A stretch of DNA of 64,000 bases, taken from assembly GCA_040285745.1 (NCBI GenBank), contig JAUFOR010000002.1, positions 682,001-746,000 of the forward strand, in the 5' to 3' direction. Positions within the stretch are counted from its first letter, which is position 1. Each line of letters begins with the position of its first letter. This document shows, in pieces, positions 39,801 through 47,070 of the stretch. The DNA is from Barthelona sp. PCE (taxonomy: Eukaryota > Metamonada: BaSk clade). The notes under the pieces were generated by a model. It was given only the letters and a program-made list of their open reading frames with translations. It had not been told where the DNA came from and did no database searches. The position numbers and the translations under genes are program-made.

Positions 39801-42773
39801 GATGAATACATCTGCAAAGGCCTGGAATCGCTTATGCTCTTTTGAATTGTTAACGTCATATCCACCAATGAACAGCTTTGTCAGCTCTAACACTGCTTGG
39901 AAGGTCGCAGTATGGTGCTCAGTACCCTCTAAAGCAAAAGAAAGACTTGGTACAAGTCTTCCAAAGTCAAAACTGATTGCTTCTGATTTGCCTCCCTTTA
40001 GTGTGAATGGGAGCACCAAATTCGACACGGAGTAGGCAGTGGTGCTCAGTTCAATATGTGGGAGGCTTCCAATGATAAGAATGCATTGCTGAGCTAGAAT
40101 TGACTCCTGACTGATACGACTGGCCTTAATTTTGTGTCTCATTCGTGTAGCGCTAACTTCTGCATCCACATTATTGTCCTCTCCATCGAAGAAAGTCATT
40201 GGATCATCTACGAATTCAATTAGCGATGAAATCAAATCATAGATCAACTCATAAAGCGGTCTGAAAAGATCAACAACAAGAGAGAACCGTGAGGGACCTA
40301 AACTATACCGAGCATGTACGTAGTCCTGGATGAACACCAAGAGCTTCGGCAGGAGGAACACAAGGTCGTTTCTTCCGCTTAGTTTGATGGCAATGATGAA
40401 TGCTTCAATGTGGAAGTCGATGGGCAAGAGAAACGCTGGCATACATCCTACAAAACGACCTGCGATCGTGATGACGTCGACATCCAGCCCGTCCAAGCGC
40501 TGAACAAGTGACGTGCAGAACTGTTCCAGATAGTCCACCGTTGAATCATCAAACTTACGCACACCATGTGGTTGGGAGGCGGTTGCGGGGAGGGCTTCCA
40601 GTTGTGTGAGCGAGGAGATGGCAGACTCATCGACGTCGAATGGCAAGTTGTGAATAAGCAACGATTGCATTGATGAGAACGTTTCTTTTGCCGGAGATAT
40701 GTTTCTAAAAACACGTTGTATGACTGCGCCATCAAAGTTAACCGTGAAGAAAGATCTGCTCAAAGACAGATCAAGCAAGGAAAGGAGGATGCTAAAAATA
40801 TGCTTGCAGTGCATCGTCTCGAGTCCTTTTTTCAAAAAAAACGTCAGTAACGATTCGCAGAAGACACAGAGCGAGTTACGGACGCTCTCGCTTTCCACAA
40901 GATGTTCCTTAGTGCCACGCTGTATTAGCCGTTTGCTGAACTGTTGCAGGAAAAGGGAAAGCTGGCATATCCTTGTCCAATCAAGGGCGTTGACGTCGTC
41001 CAGTTCAGTGAAGTCCTCGTCTAGGTTCAAGTTATCAACCAAATCGATAATACACTCGGAAAGCAGTGTAAAAATTTTATCTACAGTCTCACTATTCAGG
41101 ACGATATACTCGCTCATCAGAATGTCTGCAAATGTCTGCCCCATCGACTTTTGGTTCTTGAAGGACGATTCATCTGTCTGTATGCAACCGTAAAGGATGT
41201 TGAAGACGTTTCTAAAGACTATCGTCGAGTTATTCTCCCTAGTTAGTGCTCTGAAAAAGACAGAAAGAGAAGTGCCAAACTTCGTACGGTAGCTGTTGGG
41301 GAGATCAAACATCACTGATACCACCTTTTCAACAAAATAGGTCATCAAGTTAAGCAATCCATCTCTGTAGTTGTCATTGATGTTTGTGAAGGAGTACGCA
41401 ATAACATCAATGCCCGCGGTGATCGTGTTCATGCTTGAGAAATCTATACCCCATGCTGACGGTCTTGGGTACTCCGATGTCGTCACTGTTGTTTTCAAGT
41501 AACTCAGCGTTTCCTCAACTTCAGTGACGACAGACGCATGCTTTGTGTCGAAGTATTCGATGACTTCGCTCCTATCACTCTGAAAAACAATAGAGCTCTC
41601 ACCAATATCCGACCACATCAAGTATGCTCCCGAAAGCCATCCAATCGATTGGCGGACAAGGCGCTTCAGGTGCGAGCCTATCTCATTGTTGATGAGCAGT
41701 CGTGATCGATGTCTGTGGACGAGGGTGAAAACGTTGAAATGGGTTAGAAGGATGCTTGATATATCATTCTCCTCATCATCATCAAGTTCAGGGATCTCGC
41801 ATAGGCGCGAACCGACGCTCGCAAGCAGAGATGCGAACGCTGCTTGTGCTGCCTTTCGCAGATCGGTGTTCGAATGCTCACAAAAAGTCTCAACTTTTTC
41901 CAGGAAGGAGTTCATATTGGGCAACAATACAGGCATCAGAAGATCTGCATGAACGGTTAACAGCTGCATTGCTGCACCTTGATGTGAATAAGAAGATGCT
42001 TTCCCCACATCACTCATGATGGTCAACACATATTTGACGATTTCCTTTAGTTCCTTCGTTTCCCGTATCTGGACGTCGTAGTCGTATGCGCACTTGGTGT
42101 ACAGATCCGACGCAACTGTTAGAATAGAAGCCAAACAGTTGAAGCAGCCTGACATAACCGAAGCACTGTATTTGGCCTCATTCATGATACTATCTCTCAG
42201 TTTAAGAACACAATTGCTCAGGAGATCTGATAGATTGAACTTTGTTTGCAAACTGGGGTAATGTTTGAACAATACTCCTATCAATTTGTATGATTGTGCT
42301 AAAATCGTTTTTTGGGTGGTATCAATGAGAATAAACTGATAAATCATCTGGCACAGGTCGGTGATGTTTGGTATACTGCAATTTAACTGAACACAATAGT
42401 TCAAACTAAGTATTGCACGCTCTTTCACCTTTGCTGTTGATGAATTCTGGATAAGCATTACCATGAGGTCTGTGAGGTGGTCTAGATAACTGTCTAGAAA
42501 GGTGACCTGCTCACTACTTGACTTCTCAAGATACAGAACTATGCTTTTCAACAAAATGGGAATATGACCTGCAGTTATGTTCTCAAAGAAGGGAAAAACT
42601 GAAGGGAGCCCGAACATGTATGTGCCAACCTGTCTTAGAACATCGTTGGAACACTTTGAAATATTGGTTGTGATGTGCTGCAAAAGATTATCAGATAAGG
42701 TTTCCAATTCCACGGAGATCTGGCAATCACCCATTCGTGTAAGAATATCTTCAACACGCGAAACTAATGACAT
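30894..42773 (-). CDS. PRKDC: DNA-dependent protein kinase catalytic subunit (DNA-PKcs)
   Basis: A giant PI3K-related kinase of 3,959 residues (human 4,128) in one uninterrupted frame. Residues 1 to ~2,500 are a HEAT-type solenoid; a FAT region follows; the kinase begins near 3,510. Kinase motifs: LTKHFEDLRLDARLEQLF (nucleotide-binding Lys, ~3,535), IADRHLDN (catalytic Asp and Asn, ~3,703), IDFGYSFD (~3,720), VPEFVPFRLT, and FATC ending TIFEGWKSWV, which corresponds to human RTWEGWEPWM and separates it from ATM, ATR and TOR. Near 2,525-2,557 three Thr-Gln sites are followed by a basic cluster (KMKKKRKRHMRR, ~2,590). The enzyme is recruited by Ku to DNA ends for non-homologous joining. GD becomes AD in the catalytic loop. 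MED31 lies 64 bp downstream; CLEC16A-like starts 104 bp upstream, divergent. Confidence 0.95.
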   Translation of the reverse strand: MSLVSRVEDILTRMGDCQISVELETLSDNLLQHITTNISKCSNDVLRQVGTYMFGLPSVFPFFENITAGHIPILLKSIVLYLEKSSSEQVTFLDSYLDHLTDLMVMLIQNSSTAKVKERAILSLNYCVQLNCSIPNITDLCQMIYQFILIDTTQKTILAQSYKLIGVLFKHYPSLQTKFNLSDLLSNCVLKLRDSIMNEAKYSASVMSGCFNCLASILTVASDLYTKCAYDYDVQIRETKELKEIVKYVLTIMSDVGKASSYSHQGAAMQLLTVHADLLMPVLLPNMNSFLEKVETFCEHSNTDLRKAAQAAFASLLASVGSRLCEIPELDDDEENDISSILLTHFNVFTLVHRHRSRLLINNEIGSHLKRLVRQSIGWLSGAYLMWSDIGESSIVFQSDRSEVIEYFDTKHASVVTEVEETLSYLKTTVTTSEYPRPSAWGIDFSSMNTITAGIDVIAYSFTNINDNYRDGLLNLMTYFVEKVVSVMFDLPNSYRTKFGTSLSVFFRALTRENNSTIVFRNVFNILYGCIQTDESSFKNQKSMGQTFADILMSEYIVLNSETVDKIFTLLSECIIDLVDNLNLDEDFTELDDVNALDWTRICQLSLFLQQFSKRLIQRGTKEHLVESESVRNSLCVFCESLLTFFLKKGLETMHCKHIFSILLSLLDLSLSRSFFTVNFDGAVIQRVFRNISPAKETFSSMQSLLIHNLPFDVDESAISSLTQLEALPATASQPHGVRKFDDSTVDYLEQFCTSLVQRLDGLDVDVITIAGRFVGCMPAFLLPIDFHIEAFIIAIKLSGRNDLVFLLPKLLVFIQDYVHARYSLGPSRFSLVVDLFRPLYELIYDLISSLIEFVDDPMTFFDGEDNNVDAEVSATRMRHKIKASRISQESILAQQCILIIGSLPHIELSTTAYSVSNLVLPFTLKGGKSEAISFDFGRLVPSLSFALEGTEHHTATFQAVLELTKLFIGGYDVNNSKEHKRFQAFADVFIPMLVRHASLDKEQGTFNLLTSIIRWVVIMNQKSITLHKKRCEESKILLNTLFMLLESPNTLGVASQILSVLFGFSLKQINNASESAYSMLGISDFVQRIIELIRGLNHSAGVTLFSQIFRMLREEERLSVEYVLPIAESCLHLLLPERHVGGDSDMVRTMCRQYLWPIRKCGRIIRHYFNTFSEEQLHAFLVKVFKITQRIQNTYVYLVLREVIPRAERLSVLTNPEIASIIHEAEPLYIAHVLPFVDPIIGEKAMVPFRDIGEQLLYAVVETPSLAKHYSPVFAKCSSLIRTLFVEDDELVLAVVNAVLDLNTADLLSFATVLKDSTAEVIFNVLNRVPFNVKDGKHVRFILKLVEFTKGELPETRLAKYANFDQLQSMGLRDQLMYLKLYVALAPDVFVTTHNSEFYMERYPGLSVLMTTGSLQLLLSNSQSVNIVASILHYCKDQKQRGSPVPHVVAVVGQYLTESDFSIPDGVGVRVINALLEYGDDIELQEAIVSVTGRIAMLEDGLIENARLDDFVNITLKLAKSHFDGEKLKRFTHKLGVYFCLSDCIRPQNSVKLVDAVLSISKLWSESKSPSIIKEFIGYFAWASEAQFSLLYRFGRKFSAKIETLDDTLTLIRDFTNIALESHSNEPLDDARITIRIGKLLYKILEQIDQEILQELAEHIAILMQHIILSKGTSINLAQFDPESSNAENGQQAMGCRYIYMKILICMYERIPCDFWRYKVVPKLGKGPAPPGKDPYAGWVIKRMRTMRSEVDLTQKKTAVGLTGAYVASAAVQLLAASLRTRFTDNQAMLRTKYGEYLFFVNKAKWRVDPRLFIAPFVPFDFDSQTSNFKETSQDYSVISVSTFTINKEAKTASEAQLLHTIEASLSLGLSVEDASQNAPKDMENLMKRYSRTMHVSPFDETTNNLRGDPFTRLDSMKYLLGILDMYQDISNRATVDSPMPEYMACLLDIFKSLDSSALCGIVFILRVLHNRPSQFMPWARQWAPVVLEKFNLVLQMLRVGFTYIQFDTIKLLNLWSHNLKKETKTASAAPNEHYIDTLAHETQTMHSADTGEEEDGATLFTKQDSFQLEILFRRLVEILSKEAVFKSKHTDRYLKLVHTLFGHVRNFFTPNLKVVYSLILFDVENRKRGYTAEHREFIRDKGSVILTSLLRHGFLHHNDTLTDNYQPAVLAQALVNSMTRSKKSPVVRILSRAMALALRNYYLSSYIENTLSLDEIAHVDSALIIIDKDFFDLQLVDNYIEGLKALTRDIKLPYTTAVLECAKFFPALIVSQLPFIVTMLDKNQITFQTRAAQTMYYVLKHLVCCKNNNCLDETALIPFSGFIDDYTYGLPVLLQRQSETYQKTLCQCIPLLFELEVLSSETLLEFIDKKIIPFSSVSPVVQTEAYNAIISLVHHEEIQTKTMHVLLEGCAGTSNKTSVGTKKKILSFFWRAFRDTTPLNLDTTFDVVRITEMLTGIMSLFTNDITATDELIVTFSFLLTTLLRTLKCVDEQRPFTSDLLFLAPDDSDVNLSLSTATFMPAGYVRATQTGAFTQTLDASLFGDENMNTLGMMGRATQETHAAHVTKQIDELSMEMSMPEERKGYSGKQSISRMHKMKKKRKRHMRRVAARDVPKITFSMPQMLIPMLGACFTNPSFAAELLYVLLEPWVSTLAESVITSVNRHTLSAHNTALTSLLETILTQPTTFDLGSKLLCVVMQRIELAVNASTSGLDRDVLDIDIIETNVSSFLHFVDNIMRDKVSSSMSEIICVFEHRLRLFDVFRNSTASEEFIVPLVRHGFGQLNNRVEDCLLSEIQRGVRMYRAGSYLDAIRLLNELLESVESNSTEKSVITHVLLSSCSEMCSWDNLESVSQHALHEGYGTQHMLQALVCSEKIDELRQFVSSLDGGELCFGLPLAYFTGFFAALDSQDVKLEQTVNNLLKPQIVSTIRTSPLASLLLTDLVLFSQQKRGSCTVETLVKRFHSVVAKLPPQQLSFLLHARSMLLSTESYVDHVDDFTLRSEVLQVLSTQSKNQNLAFNLIQQASQTSLADYPDVLKSLALIHYHEFDLCSENSKMIKHIYENAEKPYLKQIAHNALVEATLQSVQSNEDLQRTILTLQGEGVMLNQFIAITALHDALKDTFDGQSMAMLLDLFGNALCAADTKGHSHFPLLFSILENAVIGTRRMEQDDAGAVIDSIVQSMRKITTQIPHWFFLQWLSQIVSHSTNPLICTFLVDILIEVAKTYPVHVQFAINGTRQSYKVTEPFFDGVEFEASPHYICGIDMAAIDQYVNECESIDELKALYENWDCFSSTELYLCQTVMKQAYLGLLLATIRASGKVTSDLTLASFALLDTGLFCMGCLSELFKFGKEALKHYDDIQNLGKLVQTMYQEIIQPKPDVSRLSSVFGAQRANWMVSRAIIDPLRTIIGGILELIEKCNAYIRKQVDNDKFDVVLWRSKPLAQHVNRLRTSAQRLSDLSRKQFPAETTTSISQLSPELMNIAEWNVVDVFNKAKYGPPKERTVRMVQQNVAVQSSIRRPVKITFVLSDYRKVGLLTKHFEDLRLDARLEQLFDVFNSFVPENIRVETYNVVPLTNQVGFIQWVDDCVSFSGIVSSFVKSNQLSDLKTDFSEWRQDLLMAADNINVDDVAPNPNVHTVTLHSVGPAARRAAFEEFVNTRFGTVIRSYYLKKAQTVRQFFAERMLFVQSYSTSCLYGYLLNIADRHLDNTLITSTGRTCPIDFGYSFDMRYRLAVPEFVPFRLTSMLQGMAAPYSTKELMVEVQGSLFEKLQSNRTLINSVFDCFVRNSCFESIKTKLSKVMDITGLNVNSGSLAFDNIDGGKAQQFQTLTNLNAEVFHMKMRGVHPVIVETHYINRIKAFKLDNRWNKLILDDRMFWMGIFGISEDGSKNTIRGDSFVNLYKAALGDFDPYTFSIPALMDQLDLMQKQMSCNHIAEVLVDLASDGAILPTIFEGWKSWV

Positions 42774-42877
42774 GGTGTATTGAATAACGTGTTGAAAATG
42801 GCGTTTTTTGTGAAATCACTCTTTTCATCGATTAGTTCTTTGTCTATGCGACGCTAATACGCACATAACACCATACT

Positions 42878-45598
42878 ATGGGACTTTTTTCTTTCAAAAC
42901 ACGATTACCAGTGTTTGAGTTTTCGGATGAGGGATTTATGGAGCTTATAGACTATGTCAATGACCTAGAGGGGCCGACACCATCGAACAGCGGCCGGCAT
43001 AAAGATGTTTTACGCCAAATTACAGATCTACTTATTCGAGCAGACCAAGAAGAAAATTCTGGAATTTTTGACTTGTTTTTAGAACATTACCTGCTCGACT
43101 TCTACTTTATTATCTTGAACTCTGACTCTGCAATTGATCTTAAAGCAGAACTATTACGTTCTATATCAATGTTAGTTGGTAATATCAAATATTTACCTTT
43201 TAAATTATGGTTATTGTCAAGCAATCATATAAATGACTTTATTATGTTTTTTGGAAGCTGGGAGGACCATAATGAAGAGACGCTAGGATATTTTTTATCC
43301 TTCTGCTCAATCGTTTCTAATATGATTTTTAGTCAGCCAGAGTATGTTTCTCTTTTCTGTACAACAACAAAATCGTTTCCTCTATTCACAGACACGCTTA
43401 TATACCTGAACCACGTGCTGGATCCGGTCAAGAACAAGGTGAGAGAAATAATCACCAATCTTTTGCTGTCCAACTCGTCGACAATCAGTTACTTCCTCAT
43501 CAATTACGAAAAGGAGATGCGCAGTAACGGGCAGATGGTGAATTTACTGAGAAATATTCTGTATAAAGCATTCTATTTGTGTAGGGTTTCGTGTCTTCAT
43601 CATGATTTCATGCATGGTGAGAATCAACTTGATTCCGTTGAAATTGACGTAGAAGATCTTTTTTTGGACGTACCAGACTCTTTCTTTGACACACAGAAAC
43701 CGACAGAATTGATTATTGAAGAAAACGGACCGGTTTGGTCGCAAGTTTTAATCGAGGACTTCCTCCGAGATGTTTATCTTGAGCGCACTCTACAGGACGT
43801 CGGATCGCTCACCAAAGCTTTGTTGCGTCTAAACAACGAATATATAGATAGTTTAGACTTTTTCACAGACATTTTGAGCTCCAAGAAACAGACAGCCATC
43901 ACATTACTCTTCCGAGATTTTTTCTTTTGCCATTTTTACACAAACTTGATTGATGTCATGTTGAAGAAGCTGTCTGACTACTTTTCAGTGAGTTACGACG
44001 AAAGAAAGGATGCAGATACATATGTTTTGCAGTTTTATGTTGAGTTGGTTTTTAATTTTGCATTCAGTTTCACGGATATGCGTTTAAAACTCCGGTGCTT
44101 CGATATGCTGAAGCTAAAGTTCGGATCGAATGTATTGTTGATGTTATTGAGCTATCTGGGTGATTGTAACCCTTTATTAAAGTCCATTCTTATCAAAATA
44201 ATAATCCGCTTTTGTTCTATCGTAGTTGCTGTTTTTTACCGTAATCACTTCATGTTCAGTCAGGAGATGCACACGTTCCGACAGCTGAAGGAGTTCATCG
44301 ATGCAGAGAACGGGAAAGAACCTCTTCGCAGATTCAGTTCAGTGAGATCTGTGAACGCCTTGTTTTGTGTTCTTGTTGAATCTATAGCGGCTGATGACAT
44401 GGATTTCACGCTTCCATTGGCTAAATCATTGGTTGAATCAAGGCGTTCGTATTATAAATTGGTGAAGTTGCCAATATATACGCAGGAGAACGTGCTGACG
44501 TCAATATTGGGCGAGTTCATGCTCTCTCAACCGCAATTAGGTGTATGTCTCGCGTTGACGCGCATGCTCATGTCATTTGGGTTTCCATACGAAAGTTTCA
44601 CTGAGCGTATGCGTAATAGGGCGGTAAATAACATTGTAGACATCTTTAAGACATCGAGGGAACTTCTTACGACTATTAGATTTATTGCTTCCATGCGAAA
44701 TTTCGAAAACTCGTTTATTTCAACGAAGGAAGTTGCTAACATGCCTTGTTTGGAGTGGATACTGACGGATTGCGACTACATGAACACTATATCAACCGTG
44801 AAGGATACCCTTCGAGACCCGCACACGCTTGAAGAGTCTATCAAGTATGCTTTGGAGTATTTTTTGTTGGCCCACATGTTGGACGTTACATACAGGAAAT
44901 CGTTAGTGACTGAGGGTGAGTTGGAGCTGACAAGATCAGACTTTGAATTGCATGTACGTAGTATCATTAAAGAGGATTGTTATGTTTTTCTCGACCAAAA
45001 ACTATCGGTTAATCAACTGCTGGGCCCAATGTTCAGTGGCCTAGACCCCAATGCACAGTGGGAGCGCTTTGCTCTGTTCAACGGGACTATGTTAGTGGAC
45101 AAGAAGAAAGTCCCTTGTTTCTTGCACATTAACCTCACATGCACATGTATTTATGTGCTTATGCCAACGAACATAAAGCATTACAAGCAGTGTGTGCGCG
45201 AATCAAGCCTGCTTGATAGCGAAGAGGATGTGGAATTCGTTGTTAAGCACATATTTCCTATGTGGTATGCCAGCATAGCAATGGTGAATGCTAACAGAAA
45301 GGGAGAGCATTTACAGATACAGAACGTTGATCCCATACTTGCAGAAGAGGATAAGGAGCAGAGGAGATCCATTCTTGACACTCAAATTCAGAGATTAAAG
45401 AGAATAGATAGCCAAAAGAGCTTGAAAATCAAGAAAAATCTTGTTTCATTTTATTGTCACGATGTCGCACAAGTTTACAGTCTTCTACAGAGTCAGATTA
45501 GTTTAACGTTCAATTCAATTATTTCGGATTTCTGTAGAGATCTTGGGATTCCTTCAAAGTATAAGATTGATCATAATGGTAGCTTGCTGATTCAGTAA
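42878..45598 (+). CDS. CLEC16A/Gop-1-like protein (FPL domain)
   Basis: A 906-residue homologue of CLEC16A (human 1,053), an endosomal or lysosomal membrane regulator in mitophagy and autophagosome maturation. The N-terminal FPL domain (~45-200) is recognisable: LIRADQEENSGIFDLFLEHY is like ILIWGDQNDSSVFDFFLEKN, then GYFLSFCSIVSNMI, and VSLFCTTTKSFPLFTDTLIY like HFFYNEHTNDFALYTEAIKF. The rest is helical with no membrane span. C-terminal residues ~740-900 carry a mixed domain with a basic helix. The ATG at 42878 is the first in frame, 104 bp from the divergent DNA-PKcs start. Confidence 0.85.
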   Translation: MGLFSFKTRLPVFEFSDEGFMELIDYVNDLEGPTPSNSGRHKDVLRQITDLLIRADQEENSGIFDLFLEHYLLDFYFIILNSDSAIDLKAELLRSISMLVGNIKYLPFKLWLLSSNHINDFIMFFGSWEDHNEETLGYFLSFCSIVSNMIFSQPEYVSLFCTTTKSFPLFTDTLIYLNHVLDPVKNKVREIITNLLLSNSSTISYFLINYEKEMRSNGQMVNLLRNILYKAFYLCRVSCLHHDFMHGENQLDSVEIDVEDLFLDVPDSFFDTQKPTELIIEENGPVWSQVLIEDFLRDVYLERTLQDVGSLTKALLRLNNEYIDSLDFFTDILSSKKQTAITLLFRDFFFCHFYTNLIDVMLKKLSDYFSVSYDERKDADTYVLQFYVELVFNFAFSFTDMRLKLRCFDMLKLKFGSNVLLMLLSYLGDCNPLLKSILIKIIIRFCSIVVAVFYRNHFMFSQEMHTFRQLKEFIDAENGKEPLRRFSSVRSVNALFCVLVESIAADDMDFTLPLAKSLVESRRSYYKLVKLPIYTQENVLTSILGEFMLSQPQLGVCLALTRMLMSFGFPYESFTERMRNRAVNNIVDIFKTSRELLTTIRFIASMRNFENSFISTKEVANMPCLEWILTDCDYMNTISTVKDTLRDPHTLEESIKYALEYFLLAHMLDVTYRKSLVTEGELELTRSDFELHVRSIIKEDCYVFLDQKLSVNQLLGPMFSGLDPNAQWERFALFNGTMLVDKKKVPCFLHINLTCTCIYVLMPTNIKHYKQCVRESSLLDSEEDVEFVVKHIFPMWYASIAMVNANRKGEHLQIQNVDPILAEEDKEQRRSILDTQIQRLKRIDSQKSLKIKKNLVSFYCHDVAQVYSLLQSQISLTFNSIISDFCRDLGIPSKYKIDHNGSLLIQ

Positions 45599-45696
45599 AA
45601 ATGTTTTTACAAAAAATTCCAGTTCATATAAGATGTGTATATAATGCTATTAAGTAAGCATGCTATAAGCTGTTGAAAGTAGTAACAACTGTGGTG

Positions 45697-46557
45697 TTAT
45701 TCTTCAAATTTAAGTGGTCTAAATGAATCATTTAAAGCTGGTGTAGTGTGTAATATTATACTATTTTTCACGGGTGTTGTGTTTGCTGAACTGCCCGAAC
45801 GTAAATCTTCTTCGATAATTTCTAATTCGTGATCGTGATGCAGCTGGCTGAGGTAATAAGTTTCACGGTGTTCATTAATGTCTTCTCGTGCTCTACGGAC
45901 AGCCTTTTCAAGCTTTTTAGTTACTGCGTTAGTATATTTCAATGGTAAATCCTTTTCGTTCAACCTGTAACATAATTCAAGCTTCTGATTCAAATAAAAT
46001 TCATCTTTAATCTTGTAAAAGTACTCACCACCAGGGAATGGTTCAAAACCAGGACTAATAATTTCATTAAATATTTTTTCTCGCTTTTGTAACTTTGTGT
46101 TATAATCAAAAATCTCATCCATCTCTTGTACATCAGAAAACTCAGAATTATTAATTCTTGAACTCCAATAGATACGTTCCTTAGAATCATCATCTGCTGT
46201 TTTGTTTTTAAAACACAAGGAAAGGAAATAAAAAACTAAGAAACCAATAAAAATATACAACATGATCTCAAGAAAATCTATGAACGTAGAGATTGTGAAT
46301 GAGTCGTAGCACTCACCATTGCCTGATAATCCATCAGAACATTCCATTGTGAATGGGCAATTACACGGATAACAATCTGTACTGAAATATCGAGATTTGC
46401 AAAGTGTGCAGTTTGTACCCGAGAATCCAAAATTGCACACGCAACTATCAAGAGTGATGTTGTAACTACCGTGATTATTGCAAAGTGAAGAAGCATTAGT
46501 AGTGGTTAGAAACGTGCTACACACGACTATCGCTAGTAAAACGATCGATTTAAGCAT
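45697..46557 (-). CDS. single-pass EGF-like membrane protein
   Basis: A 286-residue protein: signal peptide (~1-22), then a Cys-rich ectodomain of ~70 residues with an EGF-like module (CVCNFGFSGTNCTLCKSRYF) and further Cys pairs, two or three N-glycosylation sites (NIT, NCT), a membrane span near 90-112 (LEIMLYIFIGFLVFYFLSLCF), and a long charged cytoplasmic tail rich in Glu/Lys with a helical stretch at ~210-240. It looks like a surface or secretory-pathway receptor-like protein; no catalytic domain is present and the function is unknown. Confidence 0.8.
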   Translation of the reverse strand: MLKSIVLLAIVVCSTFLTTTNASSLCNNHGSYNITLDSCVCNFGFSGTNCTLCKSRYFSTDCYPCNCPFTMECSDGLSGNGECYDSFTISTFIDFLEIMLYIFIGFLVFYFLSLCFKNKTADDDSKERIYWSSRINNSEFSDVQEMDEIFDYNTKLQKREKIFNEIISPGFEPFPGGEYFYKIKDEFYLNQKLELCYRLNEKDLPLKYTNAVTKKLEKAVRRAREDINEHRETYYLSQLHHDHELEIIEEDLRSGSSANTTPVKNSIILHTTPALNDSFRPLKFEE

Positions 46558-47070
46558 GAATGTCTAATGTAGGCATTCAGGTATGTGAAAAGAGGTTATA
46601 GGGATGATAGCAAATGTAAAGTGATTCTTTGTCTTCCGCGACTTGCATGACCCACATAACTCATTTACTGGTCTACTTGGACTCTGACAGACGAAGAATT
46701 AGTTTGAAAGCTATGCTTAGGTAGGTGATTAATTCGATTTTGTAATGTTTTACAAAAACATGCGCATGATGCAGTTTGTCCTCAGTATGCATATATTCAG
46801 GCATGAATATATTCAATGAAAATGTACAAACCTCATCCTTATGATATTCATCACAATAGGTTCCAACGTTTTTTGGACACTTCAGTTACATACGTACTAC
46901 CCCGTGGAACAAAACTGATAGTTTATAAAGCAAAAAATAGAGAAAAAAACCTTTTTAGGAACTTTTTTTCTTTTTGCATTTTCAATCTTTGACACTATTC
47001 TTGGTTGACATATTACATCCAATCTCTATTTTGCAGACAGTTTTTACCATTATAAAAAGAAAACATCATT
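46558..47070. other. intergenic region with an inverted repeat
   Basis: About 510 bp between two leftward genes. It contains the 9-bp inverted repeat at 46791-46812 and T-rich runs near 46950-47000, which would be downstream of CCT6 and upstream of the EGF-like gene. No open frame or known RNA gene is seen. Confidence 0.5.
46791..46812. repeat. short inverted repeat
   Basis: ATATATTCA and TGAATATAT separated by GGCA: a perfect 9-bp dyad. It lies about 235 bp upstream of the EGF-like gene start, so it could be a regulatory dyad or a hairpin; chance is possible in AT-rich DNA. Confidence 0.4.

Noticed and set aside
30410-42773. A DNA-repair gene cluster (endonuclease V, primase, ASF1 and DNA-PKcs in 24-43 kb)
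   Set aside because: The genes are on alternating strands and are interleaved with transport, ubiquitin, transcription and unknown genes, so co-location looks accidental.
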